Assembly: GCA_016183935.1 (NCBI GenBank)
Contig: JACPDR010000019.1
Location: 88,929-152,928 of the forward strand
Length of the DNA stretch: 64,000 bases
Direction: 5' to 3'
Source: Caulobacterales bacterium
GTDB taxonomy: Bacteria > Pseudomonadota > Alphaproteobacteria > Caulobacterales > Caulobacteraceae
Each line of letters begins with the position of its first letter. Position 1 is the first letter of the stretch. This document shows, piece by piece, positions 24,081-33,567 of this stretch. The position numbers were made by a program, and so were the translations under genes. The notes under the pieces are model-generated. The model was not told where the DNA came from, did not search any database, and saw nothing but the letters and a program-made list of their open reading frames with translations.

Positions 24081-24227
24081 TAGACCCCCGGGGGCGGCCG
24101 ATCCGCGGCTCTGCCCATGACAGGGCCGCGCTCCCTGCGGAGGCGCGGCCTGAGACAAACCCTAGGGCCGAAGCCGGCCCCGGCAAAGTTACGAGCCTGT
24201 AACGTGCCGCCGGCCCCGCTCCGTCGC

Positions 24228-24941
24228 TCAACCGATGCGATAGTGCGCCGCCAGCGCGCGCAGGCCCGCCTTCAGCACCGCCTTGCCCGCCCGCCGGCGC
24301 AGACCCAGCCCCTGCTCGGCGGCCTGCAGGGCGCTGGCCTGGATGCAGACCGCCTCGACCATCCGCCGGGCCCCGCCGCAGGCCGCCAGCGCCGCCTCGA
24401 CCCGCCGCGCCGCGGCCAAAGCCCGGTCGCCCGGTTCCGCACGGACCGCCGAGCCGCCGCCGGCGCGGGGCAGGGCGTCCCAGCGCATGGTCAGCGAGGG
24501 GCCGGCCAGGGCGATCTCGGCGTCGGCCGCCAGCCGCTCGGCCGCGGCGCGTTCGGCCCGTTCGATCCACGGCCGCCCCGCCGCGTCTCGCCGCCCCGAC
24601 AGCCAGGCGATGGGCGACGGGGCGAGGTTGGCCCGATGCGACTGCATCCGGCCGCTCCGGTCCATCACCGTCCGCACCCCCTCGACCAGACCCGGCCGCC
24701 CCGCCGCCGGCGCTCCGGTCTCCGGCCCGGCCGCACGCCGGGCGACCCAGCCGCCGCCGGGTCGCGCGCTCAGGCCCGGGTCGGCGACCAGGCTTCGGAA
24801 GCCCGCCTCGTCCACCGCCATCAGCACACGCGACCGCCGGTCCGCGCCCACGCGCAGGGCGTAGCCGCCGTCGGGCGTCGCCTCGATCCAGCCGTGCGGC
24901 CGCGCCAGCAGCCGCCGGGCCCGGCCCGCCTCGCCGCTCAT
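24228..24941 (-). CDS. DUF6456-like protein
   Basis: A 237-residue arginine/alanine-rich protein resembling the DUF6456 family of alphaproteobacteria. The conserved-looking part is the C-terminal half: RRDAAGRPWIERAERAAAER, then LRADAEI-like helix and MVEAVCIQASALQAAEQGLG with one cysteine, ending LAAHYRIG. The N-terminal 60 residues (RRLLARPHGWIEATPDGGYA) look like a small winged fold. Its ATG (24941) overlaps the stop of the upstream DnaA-like gene as ATGA, so the two are translationally coupled and probably act together. Role unknown; a DNA-linked role is inferred from its partner. Confidence 0.8.
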   Translation of the reverse strand: MSGEAGRARRLLARPHGWIEATPDGGYALRVGADRRSRVLMAVDEAGFRSLVADPGLSARPGGGWVARRAAGPETGAPAAGRPGLVEGVRTVMDRSGRMQSHRANLAPSPIAWLSGRRDAAGRPWIERAERAAAERLAADAEIALAGPSLTMRWDALPRAGGGSAVRAEPGDRALAAARRVEAALAACGGARRMVEAVCIQASALQAAEQGLGLRRRAGKAVLKAGLRALAAHYRIG

Positions 24942-25294
24942 GCCGTCAGCTCGCACGCCGGCGCCTCCAGCACGTCCTTCACGCACCGCTCCAGCCGGTC
25001 CAGCAGATCGTCGAAGGCGCTCCGGTCGCGTCCGTCCTCGGCCCAGCGGCAGGCCGCCGCCGCCGTCGCCCGGTTCAGCCCGAAGGCGTGCCCGACCCGA
25101 TCCATCGGCCAGCCGAACGTCACATAGGCCAGATACATGGCCAGCCAGCGCGCCCGGCAGGCCTTGCCCTCCAGCCGCCGCCGGCTCTCCAGCCGTTCCT
25201 TGGGCACGCCCGTGGAGGCGGCGACCAGCTGCAGCGCCAGCCCCGCCTTGATCCTGTCCTCCTGCCGCACCGGCACCTGATATGCTTGGTCCAC
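24938..25294 (-). CDS. Small protein resembling DnaA domain IV (DNA-binding helix-turn-helix)
   Basis: A 118-residue protein whose centre (residues about 50-100) reads ARWLAMYLAYVTFGWPMDRV then GHAFGLNRATAAAACRWAED. This follows the pattern of the DnaA C-terminal domain (AMYLxR..., IGxxFGxRDHTTV) with the DnaA-box recognition loop changed. No AAA+ domain is present, so it cannot initiate replication itself; it may bind DnaA-box-like or other sites as a regulator. The start, GTG 25294, has GGGAGAGA upstream. It is divergent from ctrA, and the shared 287-bp region carries the GANTC cluster, so it may be cell-cycle controlled. Confidence 0.82.
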   Translation of the reverse strand: MDQAYQVPVRQEDRIKAGLALQLVAASTGVPKERLESRRRLEGKACRARWLAMYLAYVTFGWPMDRVGHAFGLNRATAAAACRWAEDGRDRSAFDDLLDRLERCVKDVLEAPACELTA

Positions 25295-25399
25295 CTGATC
25301 TCTCCCATCCTCCGGACCGCCCGCGCGGGGCGGCGTCCGTGATAGGAATATATGTCTATGATCCGTCGAAATCGGACGCATCCGCGGGGTCGCAGCGGC

Positions 25400-25513
25400 G
25401 AATCGTTAAAAATCACGTTGTCTTGACTCGGGACTCTCGACGGCGATTCGCAAATCAGCCTACGATTCGCTATCGAGCGGTCGTTAACCCTTCTTAAGGT
25501 TTTCGGCGGTTAA
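25400..25513. promoter_or_regulatory. ctrA regulatory region with five GANTC sites and TTAA boxes
   Basis: Five GANTC methylation sites lie at 25400, 25425, 25432, 25445 and 25464 (69 bp in all). They are followed by TTAA (25484-25487), N6, TTAA (25494-25497) and another TTAA at 25510-25513. In Caulobacter, ctrA P1 is repressed by full GANTC methylation and P2 is CtrA-activated; this region has the elements for both, with more GANTC sites than expected. The whole divergent gap 25295-25581 holds no other gene. Confidence 0.75.
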
Positions 25514-25581
25514 CGTTCGAACAAGGTTACCGGAAACGGAGCCGTTACATTTACGGCCAAGCTTTGCCTGGAGGGGCATCA

Positions 25582-26289
<708 letters not shown>

Positions 26290-26312
26290 TCGGGCGACAA
26301 CCGAACAAGACA

Positions 26313-26343
26313 ACGCCCGCCGGATCGCTCCGGCGGGCGTTTT
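26313..26343 (+). terminator. Terminator of ctrA
   Basis: ACGCCCGCCGGA (26313-26324) and TCCGGCGGGCGT (26329-26340) make a perfect 12-bp stem with a four-base loop, followed by TTTT into 26343. It lies 24 bp after the ctrA stop. Confidence 0.9.
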
Positions 26344-26362
26344 CGTGACTCCCACATCACCA

Positions 26363-26395
26363 CCGTCATCCTCGGGCTTTGACCCGGGGATCAGA
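26363..26395. repeat. Solo left arm of the MITE-like element (copy 3)
   Basis: CCGTCATCCTCGGGC... with one inserted T and one changed base relative to copies 1 and 2; it continues with the shared ACCATCCG for a few bases and then diverges. No right arm follows before the RhlE gene. Confidence 0.8.
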
Positions 26396-26508
26396 CCATC
26401 CGCCGCACGGTCTCAGCCGAAGCGCGCGCTTCTTTACCGCGCCTGCCTTTGCGCCTGACCCCTGTGGCAAGCCCCAAAGGGGACGGATGAAGAGAGGTGA
26501 ATACGACA

Positions 26509-26536
26509 ACGCCCGCCGAATCTCTCCGGCGGGCGT
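26509..26536 (-). terminator. Hairpin after the RhlE-type helicase gene
   Basis: ACGCCCGCCG (26509-26518) and CGGCGGGCGT (26527-26536) make a 10-bp stem 24 bp beyond the helicase stop. Its stem sequence is identical to the first ten bases of the ctrA terminator stem 196 bp away. The T-run on the minus side is poor. Confidence 0.55.
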
Positions 26537-26560
26537 CATGACGTTCAGAAAGCCGGAGGC

Positions 26561-28069
26561 CTAGGCCTTGGCGTAACCCTGTCCGCCGTTCGACGGACGC
26601 CGGCGCCGGGGGCGGCGCTTGATCTCGCCGTCCGGCTTGGCCGCCACGGCCACGCCGCCGCCGTTGCGCGGGTCGTTGTGGGCCTGACGCGGCCGTTCGC
26701 CGGCCATCGGGTCATAGGCCCGCTCCGGCGTCGGGCGCACGTCGCGGCCCGGACCGGCCTTGCGGACGCGGTGCGGCTGCCCGCCGCCCTCCAGCTTGAC
26801 GCCGTCGCGGCGCGGATTGCGGTTGCGTCCCGGGCCGCGGCCGCCCCGGCCGTCACGCTCCTCGCGCTCCGGCATGGTCGCCTTCTTGCCGACGCCGGCC
26901 GCCATGATCGAGGCGTCCAGCTGGCCCAGCTGCTTGTCGTTGCGGCGGTCGATGGCCGGGATTTTCTGGCGCGTGACCTTCTCGATGTCGCGCAGCAGCT
27001 TCATCTCGTCGCCGGCCACGAAGCTGATCGCCGTGCCGTCGGCGCCGGCGCGGGCCGTCCGGCCGATGCGGTGCACATAGGCTTCCGGCACGAACGGCAG
27101 CTCGAAGTTGACCACGTGCGAGACGCCGTCGACGTCGATGCCGCGCGCGGCGATGTCGGTCGCCACCAGCACCCGCAGCTTGCCCGCCTTGAAGGCGGCC
27201 AGGGTGCGCTCGCGCTGCGGCTGGCTCTTGTTGCCGTGGATGGCCCCCGCCTCGACGCCGCCGGCTTCCAGATAGGCGGCCACCTTGTCGGCGCCGTGCT
27301 TGGTCTTGGTGAAGACCAGGCAGCGGGTGAAGGTCGGGTCCGAGAACATCTCAGTCAGCAGGGCGCGCTTGCGGCCTTGTTCGATGTGGATCACCGACTG
27401 GTTGATGCGCTGCACGGTGGTCGCCTGCGGCGTCACCTGGACCTTGACCGGGTCCTTGAGCAGTTCGCCCGCCAGCTTGCCGATCTCGGTCGGCATGGTG
27501 GCCGAGAAGAACAGGTTCTGGCGCTTGGCCGGAATGCGGCTGACGATCTGGCGGATCGGCTTGACGAAGCCGAGGTCCAGCATCTGGTCGGCCTCGTCCA
27601 GCACGAAGATCTCGGTGCGGCTCAGGTCCAGCGTCTTCTGCTGCATGTGGTCCAGCAGGCGGCCGGGGGTGGCCACCAGCACGTCGAGGCCCTGTTGCAG
27701 GGCGCGCTCCTGCGGTCCGTACTTCACGCCGCCGAAGATCACGGCGACGCGGAAGCCGAGGTGTTTGCCGTAGGTCTTGAAGCTCTCGGCGATCTGGCTG
27801 GCCAGTTCGCGCGTCGGCGACAGAATCAGCACCCGCGAGGTGCGGGGCACCGGCGGGGTGCGGTTGGCGGCCAGGCGATGCAGGATCGGCAGGGCGAAGG
27901 CCGCGGTCTTGCCGGTGCCGGTCTGGGCGATGCCCAGCAGGTCCTTGCCGGCCATCACGTCGGGGATGGCCTGCTGCTGGATCGGGGTCGGCGTCGTATA
28001 GCCTTCCGAGGCCAGCGCCTGGAGGAGGGCCGGATTCAGGCCCATGGTGTCGAAGGTCTTGTTGCTCAC
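26561..28069 (-). CDS. rhlE: DEAD-box RNA helicase, RhlE type
   Basis: A 502-residue DEAD-box helicase. Q motif YTTPTPIQQQAIPDVMAGKD, Walker A AQTGTGKT, DEAD box VLDEADQML, SAT motif FFSATMP, and C-terminal RIGRTARAG. The tail of about 110 residues is basic and glycine/arginine-rich (RGGRGPGRNRNPRRDG), typical for RhlE-like proteins that bind RNA in ribosome assembly, decay and cold adaptation. GTG 28069 precedes the conserved FDTMGLNPALL start. Upstream lies a 681-bp gap to malate synthase; a long leader that regulates it at low temperature is possible but not shown. Confidence 0.94.
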   Translation of the reverse strand: MSNKTFDTMGLNPALLQALASEGYTTPTPIQQQAIPDVMAGKDLLGIAQTGTGKTAAFALPILHRLAANRTPPVPRTSRVLILSPTRELASQIAESFKTYGKHLGFRVAVIFGGVKYGPQERALQQGLDVLVATPGRLLDHMQQKTLDLSRTEIFVLDEADQMLDLGFVKPIRQIVSRIPAKRQNLFFSATMPTEIGKLAGELLKDPVKVQVTPQATTVQRINQSVIHIEQGRKRALLTEMFSDPTFTRCLVFTKTKHGADKVAAYLEAGGVEAGAIHGNKSQPQRERTLAAFKAGKLRVLVATDIAARGIDVDGVSHVVNFELPFVPEAYVHRIGRTARAGADGTAISFVAGDEMKLLRDIEKVTRQKIPAIDRRNDKQLGQLDASIMAAGVGKKATMPEREERDGRGGRGPGRNRNPRRDGVKLEGGGQPHRVRKAGPGRDVRPTPERAYDPMAGERPRQAHNDPRNGGGVAVAAKPDGEIKRRPRRRRPSNGGQGYAKA

Positions 28070-28750
28070 GTGGAATGTTCTTTCGCGTATGCGGCGACGC
28101 GCAACAGGCCTCATGGCCGTAAGGCTGGCGCCGCCAGTCCCGATGGGATGTCAGCGTGACATCGTCGGGGTGGATCGGGCGCCGCCCCGCGTGTCCGGGC
28201 AGCGAATGAATCTTGAGGGCCGGCCGCTGCTACAGTCAGGTCTTCGGTTCGGAAGACCCACACGCGCTGGAGCGCACCGGTAATCGCAATTGTGCGACGC
28301 AGCGTAAGTGGCCTTTCAATGCGGCCAAGTCAAGGCGTGGGGGTTAATCGCCGCCGCCTGTCTCCTCCCTGTCGCGAGGCGATGGGGAGGGGAACCGCAA
28401 AGCGGTGGGGGGGCCATGACGCTGCGCTGGCAATCCGCGGAATTATAGTCTGATAGCGCGGAAAGTCTCCCGCGTTTCCAGACGTATCGCCTTATCCCGA
28501 ACCAATCTTCCCGCTTGGGGAAACGGCGGGCGCACAATGCCGCCCGTCCTGTCGCCCGACAGACGCTGGTCTTTGACAATCACATCCGCCGCTGCACCCC
28601 GGGAGCGCGTCGCAAATGCACTCTTCGGACGCTTCGGACGGCTTTTTTGAGTTTTCCCCGGGTAAAAGTCGCCCTCTGCTGCATCGCAAAAATCCCGCTC
28701 GACTTCCCCGAGGTCATCACGGAATGTTACAGCCCGCTCAGGAGACGCCC
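28070..28750. other. 681-bp divergent gap between rhlE and glcB
   Basis: No convincing gene. It holds the rhlE leader/promoter, a hairpin repeat (28364-28405), a TTGACA-like hexamer near 28573 and an AT-richer stretch (28645-28705) before malate synthase. Short frames here lack good start sites and overlap the repeat. Confidence 0.5.
28364..28405. repeat. Dispersed hairpin repeat
   Basis: CCTCCC-TGTCGC (28364-28375) pairs with GCGATG-GGGAGG (28379-28390) around GAG, followed by a small CCGC-AAA-GCGG hairpin. From memory, repeats with this CTCCC...GGGGAGG plus CCGC...GCGG design are common between alphaproteobacterial genes. Only this copy was noticed in the window. Confidence 0.6.
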
Positions 28751-30853
28751 ATGCCGACGACGCCGCGCGCCGGGCTGCAGGTCGCCCACGACCTCGCCGC
28801 CTTCATCGAGACCGAGGTCCTGCCCGGCCTCGACCTCGACGCGAACGCTTTCTGGGCCGGCGCCGCCGACGTCTTCGCCCGCTTCGCCCCGGAGAACCGC
28901 CGGCTGCTGGCCGTCCGCGACGGGCTGCAGGCCCGCATCGACGCCTGGTACGCCGAACGCCGCGGCCAGCGGTATGACGTCGCCGCCGCCACGGCCTTCC
29001 TGCGCGAGATCGGCTATCTCGCCCCGGGGCCCGGCCCCTTCGGCGTCGGCACGCGCAATGTCGACCCCGAGGTCGCCAGCCTCGCCGGGCCCCAGCTGGT
29101 CGTGCCCATCCTCAACGCCCGTTTCGTGCTCAACGCCGCCAACGCCCGCTGGGGCAGTCTCTACGACGCCCTCTACGGCACGGACGCGCTCGGCGACCTG
29201 CCCCGGGGCGGCGGCTACGACTCCGAACGCGGCGCCCGCGTCGTCGCCCGCGCCAAGGCCTTCCTCGACGAGGTCGTGCCGCTGGCGGAGGGCCGCTGGG
29301 CCGACCTGACTGATCCGCACAACGGCATCGCCATCCGCGAGCCCGGCCAGTACGTCGGCCACACGGACCGCTCGCGCCTCTTCCGCCATCACGGCCTGCA
29401 CATCGAGGTCGTGTTCGATCCGGACCACCCGATCGGCCGCACCGACCCGGCCGGCATTTCGGACGTCGTGATCGAGGCAGCCCTGTCGACCATCGTCGAT
29501 CTCGAGGACTCGGTCGCCGCGGTCGACGCCGCCGACAAGGTCGCCGCGTACCGGAATTGGCTCGGCCTGATGAAGGGCGACCTGGCCGAAACCTTCGACA
29601 AGGGCGGCGAACGCCTGACCCGCACCCTCGCCCCCGACCGCACCTTCGACGCCCCCGACGGTTCGACGGTCACCCTGCCGGGCCGCGCGCTGCTGTTCGT
29701 CCGTAACGTCGGCCACCTGATGACCACCCCGGCCATCTGCCTGCCCGACGGCTCGGAGGCCCCCGAAGGCGTCCTCGACGCCATCGTCACCTCGCTGATC
29801 GCGATGCACGACCTGAAAGGGCAGGGGCGGTTCCGCAACAGCCGCGCCGGCTCGGTCTACATCGTCAAACCCAAGATGCACGGCCCCGACGAGTGCGCCT
29901 TCACCGACGCACTGTTCGACGCCGTCGAGGACCTGCTGGGCCTGCCGGGCCACACCCTCAAGGTCGGCGTCATGGACGAGGAACGGCGCACCTCGGCCAA
30001 CCTCGCCGCCTGCATCCACGCGGTGAAGGATCGGATCGTCTTCATCAACACCGGCTTCCTCGACCGCACCGGCGACGAGATCCACACGGCGATGCGGGCC
30101 GGCCCCGTGGTGCGCAAGGGCGACATCAAGTCATCGGACTGGATCGCCGCCTATGAAGCCCGCAACGTCGCCATCGGCCTCGCCTGCGGCCTCGACGGCA
30201 AGGCCCAGATCGGCAAGGGCATGTGGGCCGCGCCCGACCGCATGGCCGAGATGCTCGACCAGAAGGCGGCCCATCCGAAGACCGGCGCCAACACGGCCTG
30301 GGTGCCCAGCCCGACCGCCGCCACCCTGCACGCGCTGCACTACCACCAGACCGACGTCTTCGCCCTGCGCGACGCCATCGCCGCCCGCCCGGTCCCCGGC
30401 CTCGACGCCCTGCTGACCCCGCCGCTGGCGCAGGGCCGAAACTGGTCGGAACAGGAGATCGCCGAGGAGCTCGACAACAACGCCCAGGGCCTGCTCGGCT
30501 ACGTCGTCCGCTGGATCGACCAGGGCGTCGGCTGCTCCAAGGTGCCCGACATCCACGACGTCGGCCTGATGGAGGACCGCGCCACCCTGCGCATCTCATC
30601 CCAGCACATGGCCAACTGGTTGCTGCACGGCGTCTGCACCGCTGAACAGGTCGACGCCGCATTGCTGCGCATGGCCGCGAGGGTCGACGCCCAGAACGCC
30701 GCCGACCCGCTCTACCGTCCCATGGCCCCGGACCCCGCCGCCAGCCTCGCCTTCCAGGCCGCCCGGGCGCTGGTGTTCGAGGGCGCCGCCCAGCCCAACG
30801 GCTACACCGAGCCGCTCCTCCACGCCTTCCGTCGCCGCGCGAAGGGCGGCTGA
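28751..30853 (+). CDS. glcB: Malate synthase G
   Basis: A 700-residue malate synthase G, condensing glyoxylate with acetyl-CoA to malate (and CoA) in the glyoxylate/glycolate pathway. Family features: [74 protein letters not shown] with the catalytic Arg, and [20 protein letters not shown]. Length is close to the usual 720. ATG 28751 has AGGAG six bases upstream and places the first conserved helix correctly; an in-frame ATG 27 bp upstream is possible. No isocitrate lyase lies nearby; glyoxylate may come from glycolate. Confidence 0.96.
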   Translation: MPTTPRAGLQVAHDLAAFIETEVLPGLDLDANAFWAGAADVFARFAPENRRLLAVRDGLQARIDAWYAERRGQRYDVAAATAFLREIGYLAPGPGPFGVGTRNVDPEVASLAGPQLVVPILNARFVLNAANARWGSLYDALYGTDALGDLPRGGGYDSERGARVVARAKAFLDEVVPLAEGRWADLTDPHNGIAIREPGQYVGHTDRSRLFRHHGLHIEVVFDPDHPIGRTDPAGISDVVIEAALSTIVDLEDSVAAVDAADKVAAYRNWLGLMKGDLAETFDKGGERLTRTLAPDRTFDAPDGSTVTLPGRALLFVRNVGHLMTTPAICLPDGSEAPEGVLDAIVTSLIAMHDLKGQGRFRNSRAGSVYIVKPKMHGPDECAFTDALFDAVEDLLGLPGHTLKVGVMDEERRTSANLAACIHAVKDRIVFINTGFLDRTGDEIHTAMRAGPVVRKGDIKSSDWIAAYEARNVAIGLACGLDGKAQIGKGMWAAPDRMAEMLDQKAAHPKTGANTAWVPSPTAATLHALHYHQTDVFALRDAIAARPVPGLDALLTPPLAQGRNWSEQEIAEELDNNAQGLLGYVVRWIDQGVGCSKVPDIHDVGLMEDRATLRISSQHMANWLLHGVCTAEQVDAALLRMAARVDAQNAADPLYRPMAPDPAASLAFQAARALVFEGAAQPNGYTEPLLHAFRRRAKGG

Positions 30854-30876
30854 AACCCACCTGTGACGAACGCCGG

Positions 30877-30914
30877 TTGACAGCCTCATACAGTATGCGC
30901 CATACACTGTATGA
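30877..30914 (+). promoter_or_regulatory. PadR promoter with overlapping palindromic operator
   Basis: TTGACA (30877-30882) is a good -35. TCATACAGTATG (30886-30897) and CATACACTGTATGA (30901-30914) form a near-palindrome (two extra bases in the right half) covering the expected -10. Autoregulation by the PadR protein encoded next is likely. Confidence 0.6.
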
Positions 30915-30944
30915 CACACACTATGTGGCGGACAGGGAAGCGGC

Positions 30945-31274
30945 ATGAGCGTCGATCCGGACCTCTTTGAATCCATGCGGCTGGAACTGCGGCGCGGCTC
31001 GCTGGTGCTGGCCGTGCTCGCCTGCCTCAGGACCGAGCGCTACGGCTACACCCTGCGCCAGGCCCTGGCCGCCGACGGGCTGGAGATGGAGGAATCGACC
31101 CTCTACCCGCTGCTGCGCCGGCTCGAGAGCCAGGGGCTGCTCGATAGCGAATGGCGCGAGGAGGAGAAGCGGAAGAAGCGCTTCTACGTCCTGTCCGCCG
31201 CCGGAACCGAAATGCTGGCCGCCCTGGCCGACGAATGGCGGGGCATCAACGCCTCGCTCGACAAGCTGCTCTGA
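30945..31274 (+). CDS. PadR-family transcription regulator
   Basis: A 109-residue PadR-type winged helix: LRRGSLVLAVLACLRTERYG, YTLRQALAADGLEMEESTLY (recognition helix region), LYPLLRRLESQGLLDSEW and KRFYVLSAAGTEML. The C-terminal helix for dimerisation is short. It is followed after 12 bp by a membrane protein with a HAAS-like N-terminus, a common pairing in which the regulator and membrane protein form one unit. A palindrome lies over the promoter. The inducer is unknown. Confidence 0.93.
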   Translation: MSVDPDLFESMRLELRRGSLVLAVLACLRTERYGYTLRQALAADGLEMEESTLYPLLRRLESQGLLDSEWREEEKRKKRFYVLSAAGTEMLAALADEWRGINASLDKLL

Positions 31275-31286
31275 GGGGAAACCGAG

Positions 31287-32405
31287 ATGGACCTGATCGA
31301 TCGCTACCTGAACGCCGTCGCCGCCCAGCTGCCGCAGGACGAGCGCGCCGACATCATCGCCGAACTGCGCGACCTGATCCTCAGCCGCTTCGAGGCGAAG
31401 GAAGAAGAGCTGGGCCGCGCCCTGACCGATGACGAGAAGGAGGCCATCCTGCACGAGATCGGCCATCCGCTGGTCGTGGCCGCCCGCTACCGCAAGGGGC
31501 CGGACGCGCTGATCGGGCCCGAACTGTTCCCCTACTGGCTGTTCGCCGTGAAGGCCGGCCTGCTGCTCATGCTGGCGGTTCAGGCGATCGTCCTGTTCGT
31601 CAATCTGCTCAGCGGCCCGGCCGACGCCGGCCAGTCGATCGGCCAGGCCGTCAACGGCTTCATCAGCTCCGGCCTGACCCTGGTCGGCATCGTCACCGTG
31701 ATCGGGGCGGTGATGGAGCATGTCGGCTATCGACCGGGCTGGATGAGCAAATGGCGGGTCAGCGAACTGTCGGCGTTCGGCCTGTCCGACCCCGCGACCT
31801 GGGGCGCGGCCATGGGCGGAACCCGGGCGGCGAAGGCGACGTGGACGCCGCGGGTCCAGCCGCTGCGCTGGCCGGGCGGAGAACACCTGTTCTCGTTTCT
31901 CGCCGTCGGCCTCTTCGTGCTCTGGTGGATCGGCGTGGTCCAGTTCCCGGGCCTGGTGCATGTCGGTCTGGGGGACGAAGAGGCGACCGTGACCGGCGCG
32001 CCGATCTGGACGACGCTGTTCGGCGCCATCCTGCTCTACGCCGTGGCCCAGATGGCCGTCGATCTGGCCAGCCTGGCCCGGCCCCAGGCCGTGCGGATGC
32101 GCTCCGCGGCCCAGGTGGTGATCGCCGGCGCCGGCCTGTGGCTGACGTGGACGATCTTCGAGGCCGGCCATTGGTTCACCCTGACGCGTGACGGCGAAGA
32201 GGCGCGGATCGCGGGCGATTGGGTCATGCTGGACTTCGACACGCTGAGGACGCTGGGCGACGGCGCGCGAGATCTGGTCGGCGTGGCCAGCACCCTGTCG
32301 GTGATCATGGTCTGGGTGCTGGCGATCTCGGCGATCAGCCTGGTGTTCAAGATCGTCGCCAACCTGTGGCGGCTGGCCCAGCCGAACCCGCGGCCGGCCG
32401 CCTGA
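31287..32405 (+). CDS. HAAS-domain membrane protein paired with PadR
   Basis: A 372-residue membrane protein. Residues 1-70 resemble the HAAS (helical, alkaline-adaptation/signalling) domain: IDRYLNAVAAQLPQDERADI, DLILSRFEAKEEELGRALTD and ILHEIGHPLVVAARY. About six transmembrane helices follow (near 85-110, 115-140, 205-225, 245-265, 285-300, 335-355). HAAS proteins are usually encoded next to PadR regulators and are thought to be signal-responsive membrane proteins; the signal is unknown. It is translated 12 bp after padR with GGGGAAACCGAG upstream. Confidence 0.88.
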   Translation: MDLIDRYLNAVAAQLPQDERADIIAELRDLILSRFEAKEEELGRALTDDEKEAILHEIGHPLVVAARYRKGPDALIGPELFPYWLFAVKAGLLLMLAVQAIVLFVNLLSGPADAGQSIGQAVNGFISSGLTLVGIVTVIGAVMEHVGYRPGWMSKWRVSELSAFGLSDPATWGAAMGGTRAAKATWTPRVQPLRWPGGEHLFSFLAVGLFVLWWIGVVQFPGLVHVGLGDEEATVTGAPIWTTLFGAILLYAVAQMAVDLASLARPQAVRMRSAAQVVIAGAGLWLTWTIFEAGHWFTLTRDGEEARIAGDWVMLDFDTLRTLGDGARDLVGVASTLSVIMVWVLAISAISLVFKIVANLWRLAQPNPRPAA

Positions 32406-32463
32406 CCACGCCCGTGTCCGAAAACCGCGAGACTCCGGCGGCGCGAGGGCCCATCTTGCCGCC

Positions 32464-33567
32464 ATGGAAAACGCTCGCGAACTCGATCAGGAGGCCTGCT
32501 ACCGCGCGGTGCTGACGCGGGACGCGCGCTTCGACGGCCGCTTCTTCGGCTGCGTCAAGACCACGGGCATCTACTGCCGCCCGGTCTGCCCGGCGCGGAC
32601 GCCGAAGCGGGAGAACATGGTCTTCGTCGCCTCCGCCGCCGCGGCCGAGGAGGCCGGCTTCCGCGCCTGTCTGCGCTGCCGGCCCGAAACGGCGCCGGAC
32701 ATGGGCGCCTGGCGCGGCACCTCCAACACGGTCAGCCGGGCCCTGGCCCTGATCGAGGCCGGGGCGCTGGACGAAGGCGACGTGGACGGGCTGGCCGGCC
32801 GCCTCGGCGTCGGCGAGCGCCACCTGCGCCGCCTGTTCCGCCAGCATCTCGGCGCCGCCCCGGTCAGCGTGGCCCAGACCCGCCGGGTGCTGCTGGCCAA
32901 GGCGCTGATCCACCAGACCGACCTGTCGATGGCGCAGGTGGCGCTGGCCTCCGGCTTCGGCAGCGTGAGGCGTTTCAACGAGACTTTCCAGGCCCTGTAC
33001 GACCGCCCGCCCTCGGCGCTGCGCCGGCGCGGCGAGAGGGTCCACGAGGGCGGCGTCCGCCTGAGCCTGTCCTACCGCACCCCCTACGACTGGGACGCCA
33101 TGTTCGCGGCCCTGTCGGCGCGGGGCGACACGGTCGAGGGCCGGACATGGTCGCGGGTGCTGACGACAGAGATCGACGGCGCTGACGGCTCCGTCTCGGT
33201 CGAGCCCGCGGAACCGGGACGCGTCTCGGTCTGCGTCGAAGCCGTCGACCTGAAGGCCCTGCCCGGCGTGCTGGCCCGGGTGCGGCGGGTGTTCGACCTG
33301 TCGGCCGATCCCGACGCCATCGGCCGCGACCTGTCGGCCGACCCGGCCCTGGCGCCGCTGCTCGCGGAACGGCCCGGCCTGAGACTTCCGGGCGACTGGA
33401 TAGACGACGGCGCCGAGCCGCCGAACGACCGCCTCGACGATGAAATCCTCGCCCCGCGCGCCGAGTCCTGGCGGCCGTGGCGAGCCTATGGCGCCCTGCA
33501 CCTGGCCATGGCCGGGATCACGGGCGCGGACCTGATGGAGAGAGACGATGCGAAACGCGCAGCCTGA
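32464..33567 (+). CDS. Ada-type regulator (AdaA + AraC HTH + AlkA N-domain) lacking the glycosylase core
   Basis: A 367-residue DNA-alkylation response protein. AdaA domain: zinc cysteines C38, C42, C69 and C72 at the same positions as in E. coli Ada (GIYCRPVCPAR; RACLRCRPE). AraC HTH at about 85-180 (LAGRLGVGERHLRRLFRQHL; MAQVALASGFGSVRRFNETF). AlkA N-terminal domain at about 190-300 (LSLSYRTPYDWDAMFAAL). Then RPGLRLPG (303-310) is followed after only 20 residues by PRAESWRPWRAY, the far C-terminal motif of AlkA. The HhH-GPD core and catalytic Asp, about 120 residues, are missing in frame. It overlaps ogt by 20 bp. Confidence 0.92.
   Translation: MENARELDQEACYRAVLTRDARFDGRFFGCVKTTGIYCRPVCPARTPKRENMVFVASAAAAEEAGFRACLRCRPETAPDMGAWRGTSNTVSRALALIEAGALDEGDVDGLAGRLGVGERHLRRLFRQHLGAAPVSVAQTRRVLLAKALIHQTDLSMAQVALASGFGSVRRFNETFQALYDRPPSALRRRGERVHEGGVRLSLSYRTPYDWDAMFAALSARGDTVEGRTWSRVLTTEIDGADGSVSVEPAEPGRVSVCVEAVDLKALPGVLARVRRVFDLSADPDAIGRDLSADPALAPLLAERPGLRLPGDWIDDGAEPPNDRLDDEILAPRAESWRPWRAYGALHLAMAGITGADLMERDDAKRAA

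Noticed and set aside
28316..28579. 87-codon minus-strand frame in the rhlE/glcB gap
   Set aside because: Overlaps a dispersed hairpin repeat, no ribosome site, no family.
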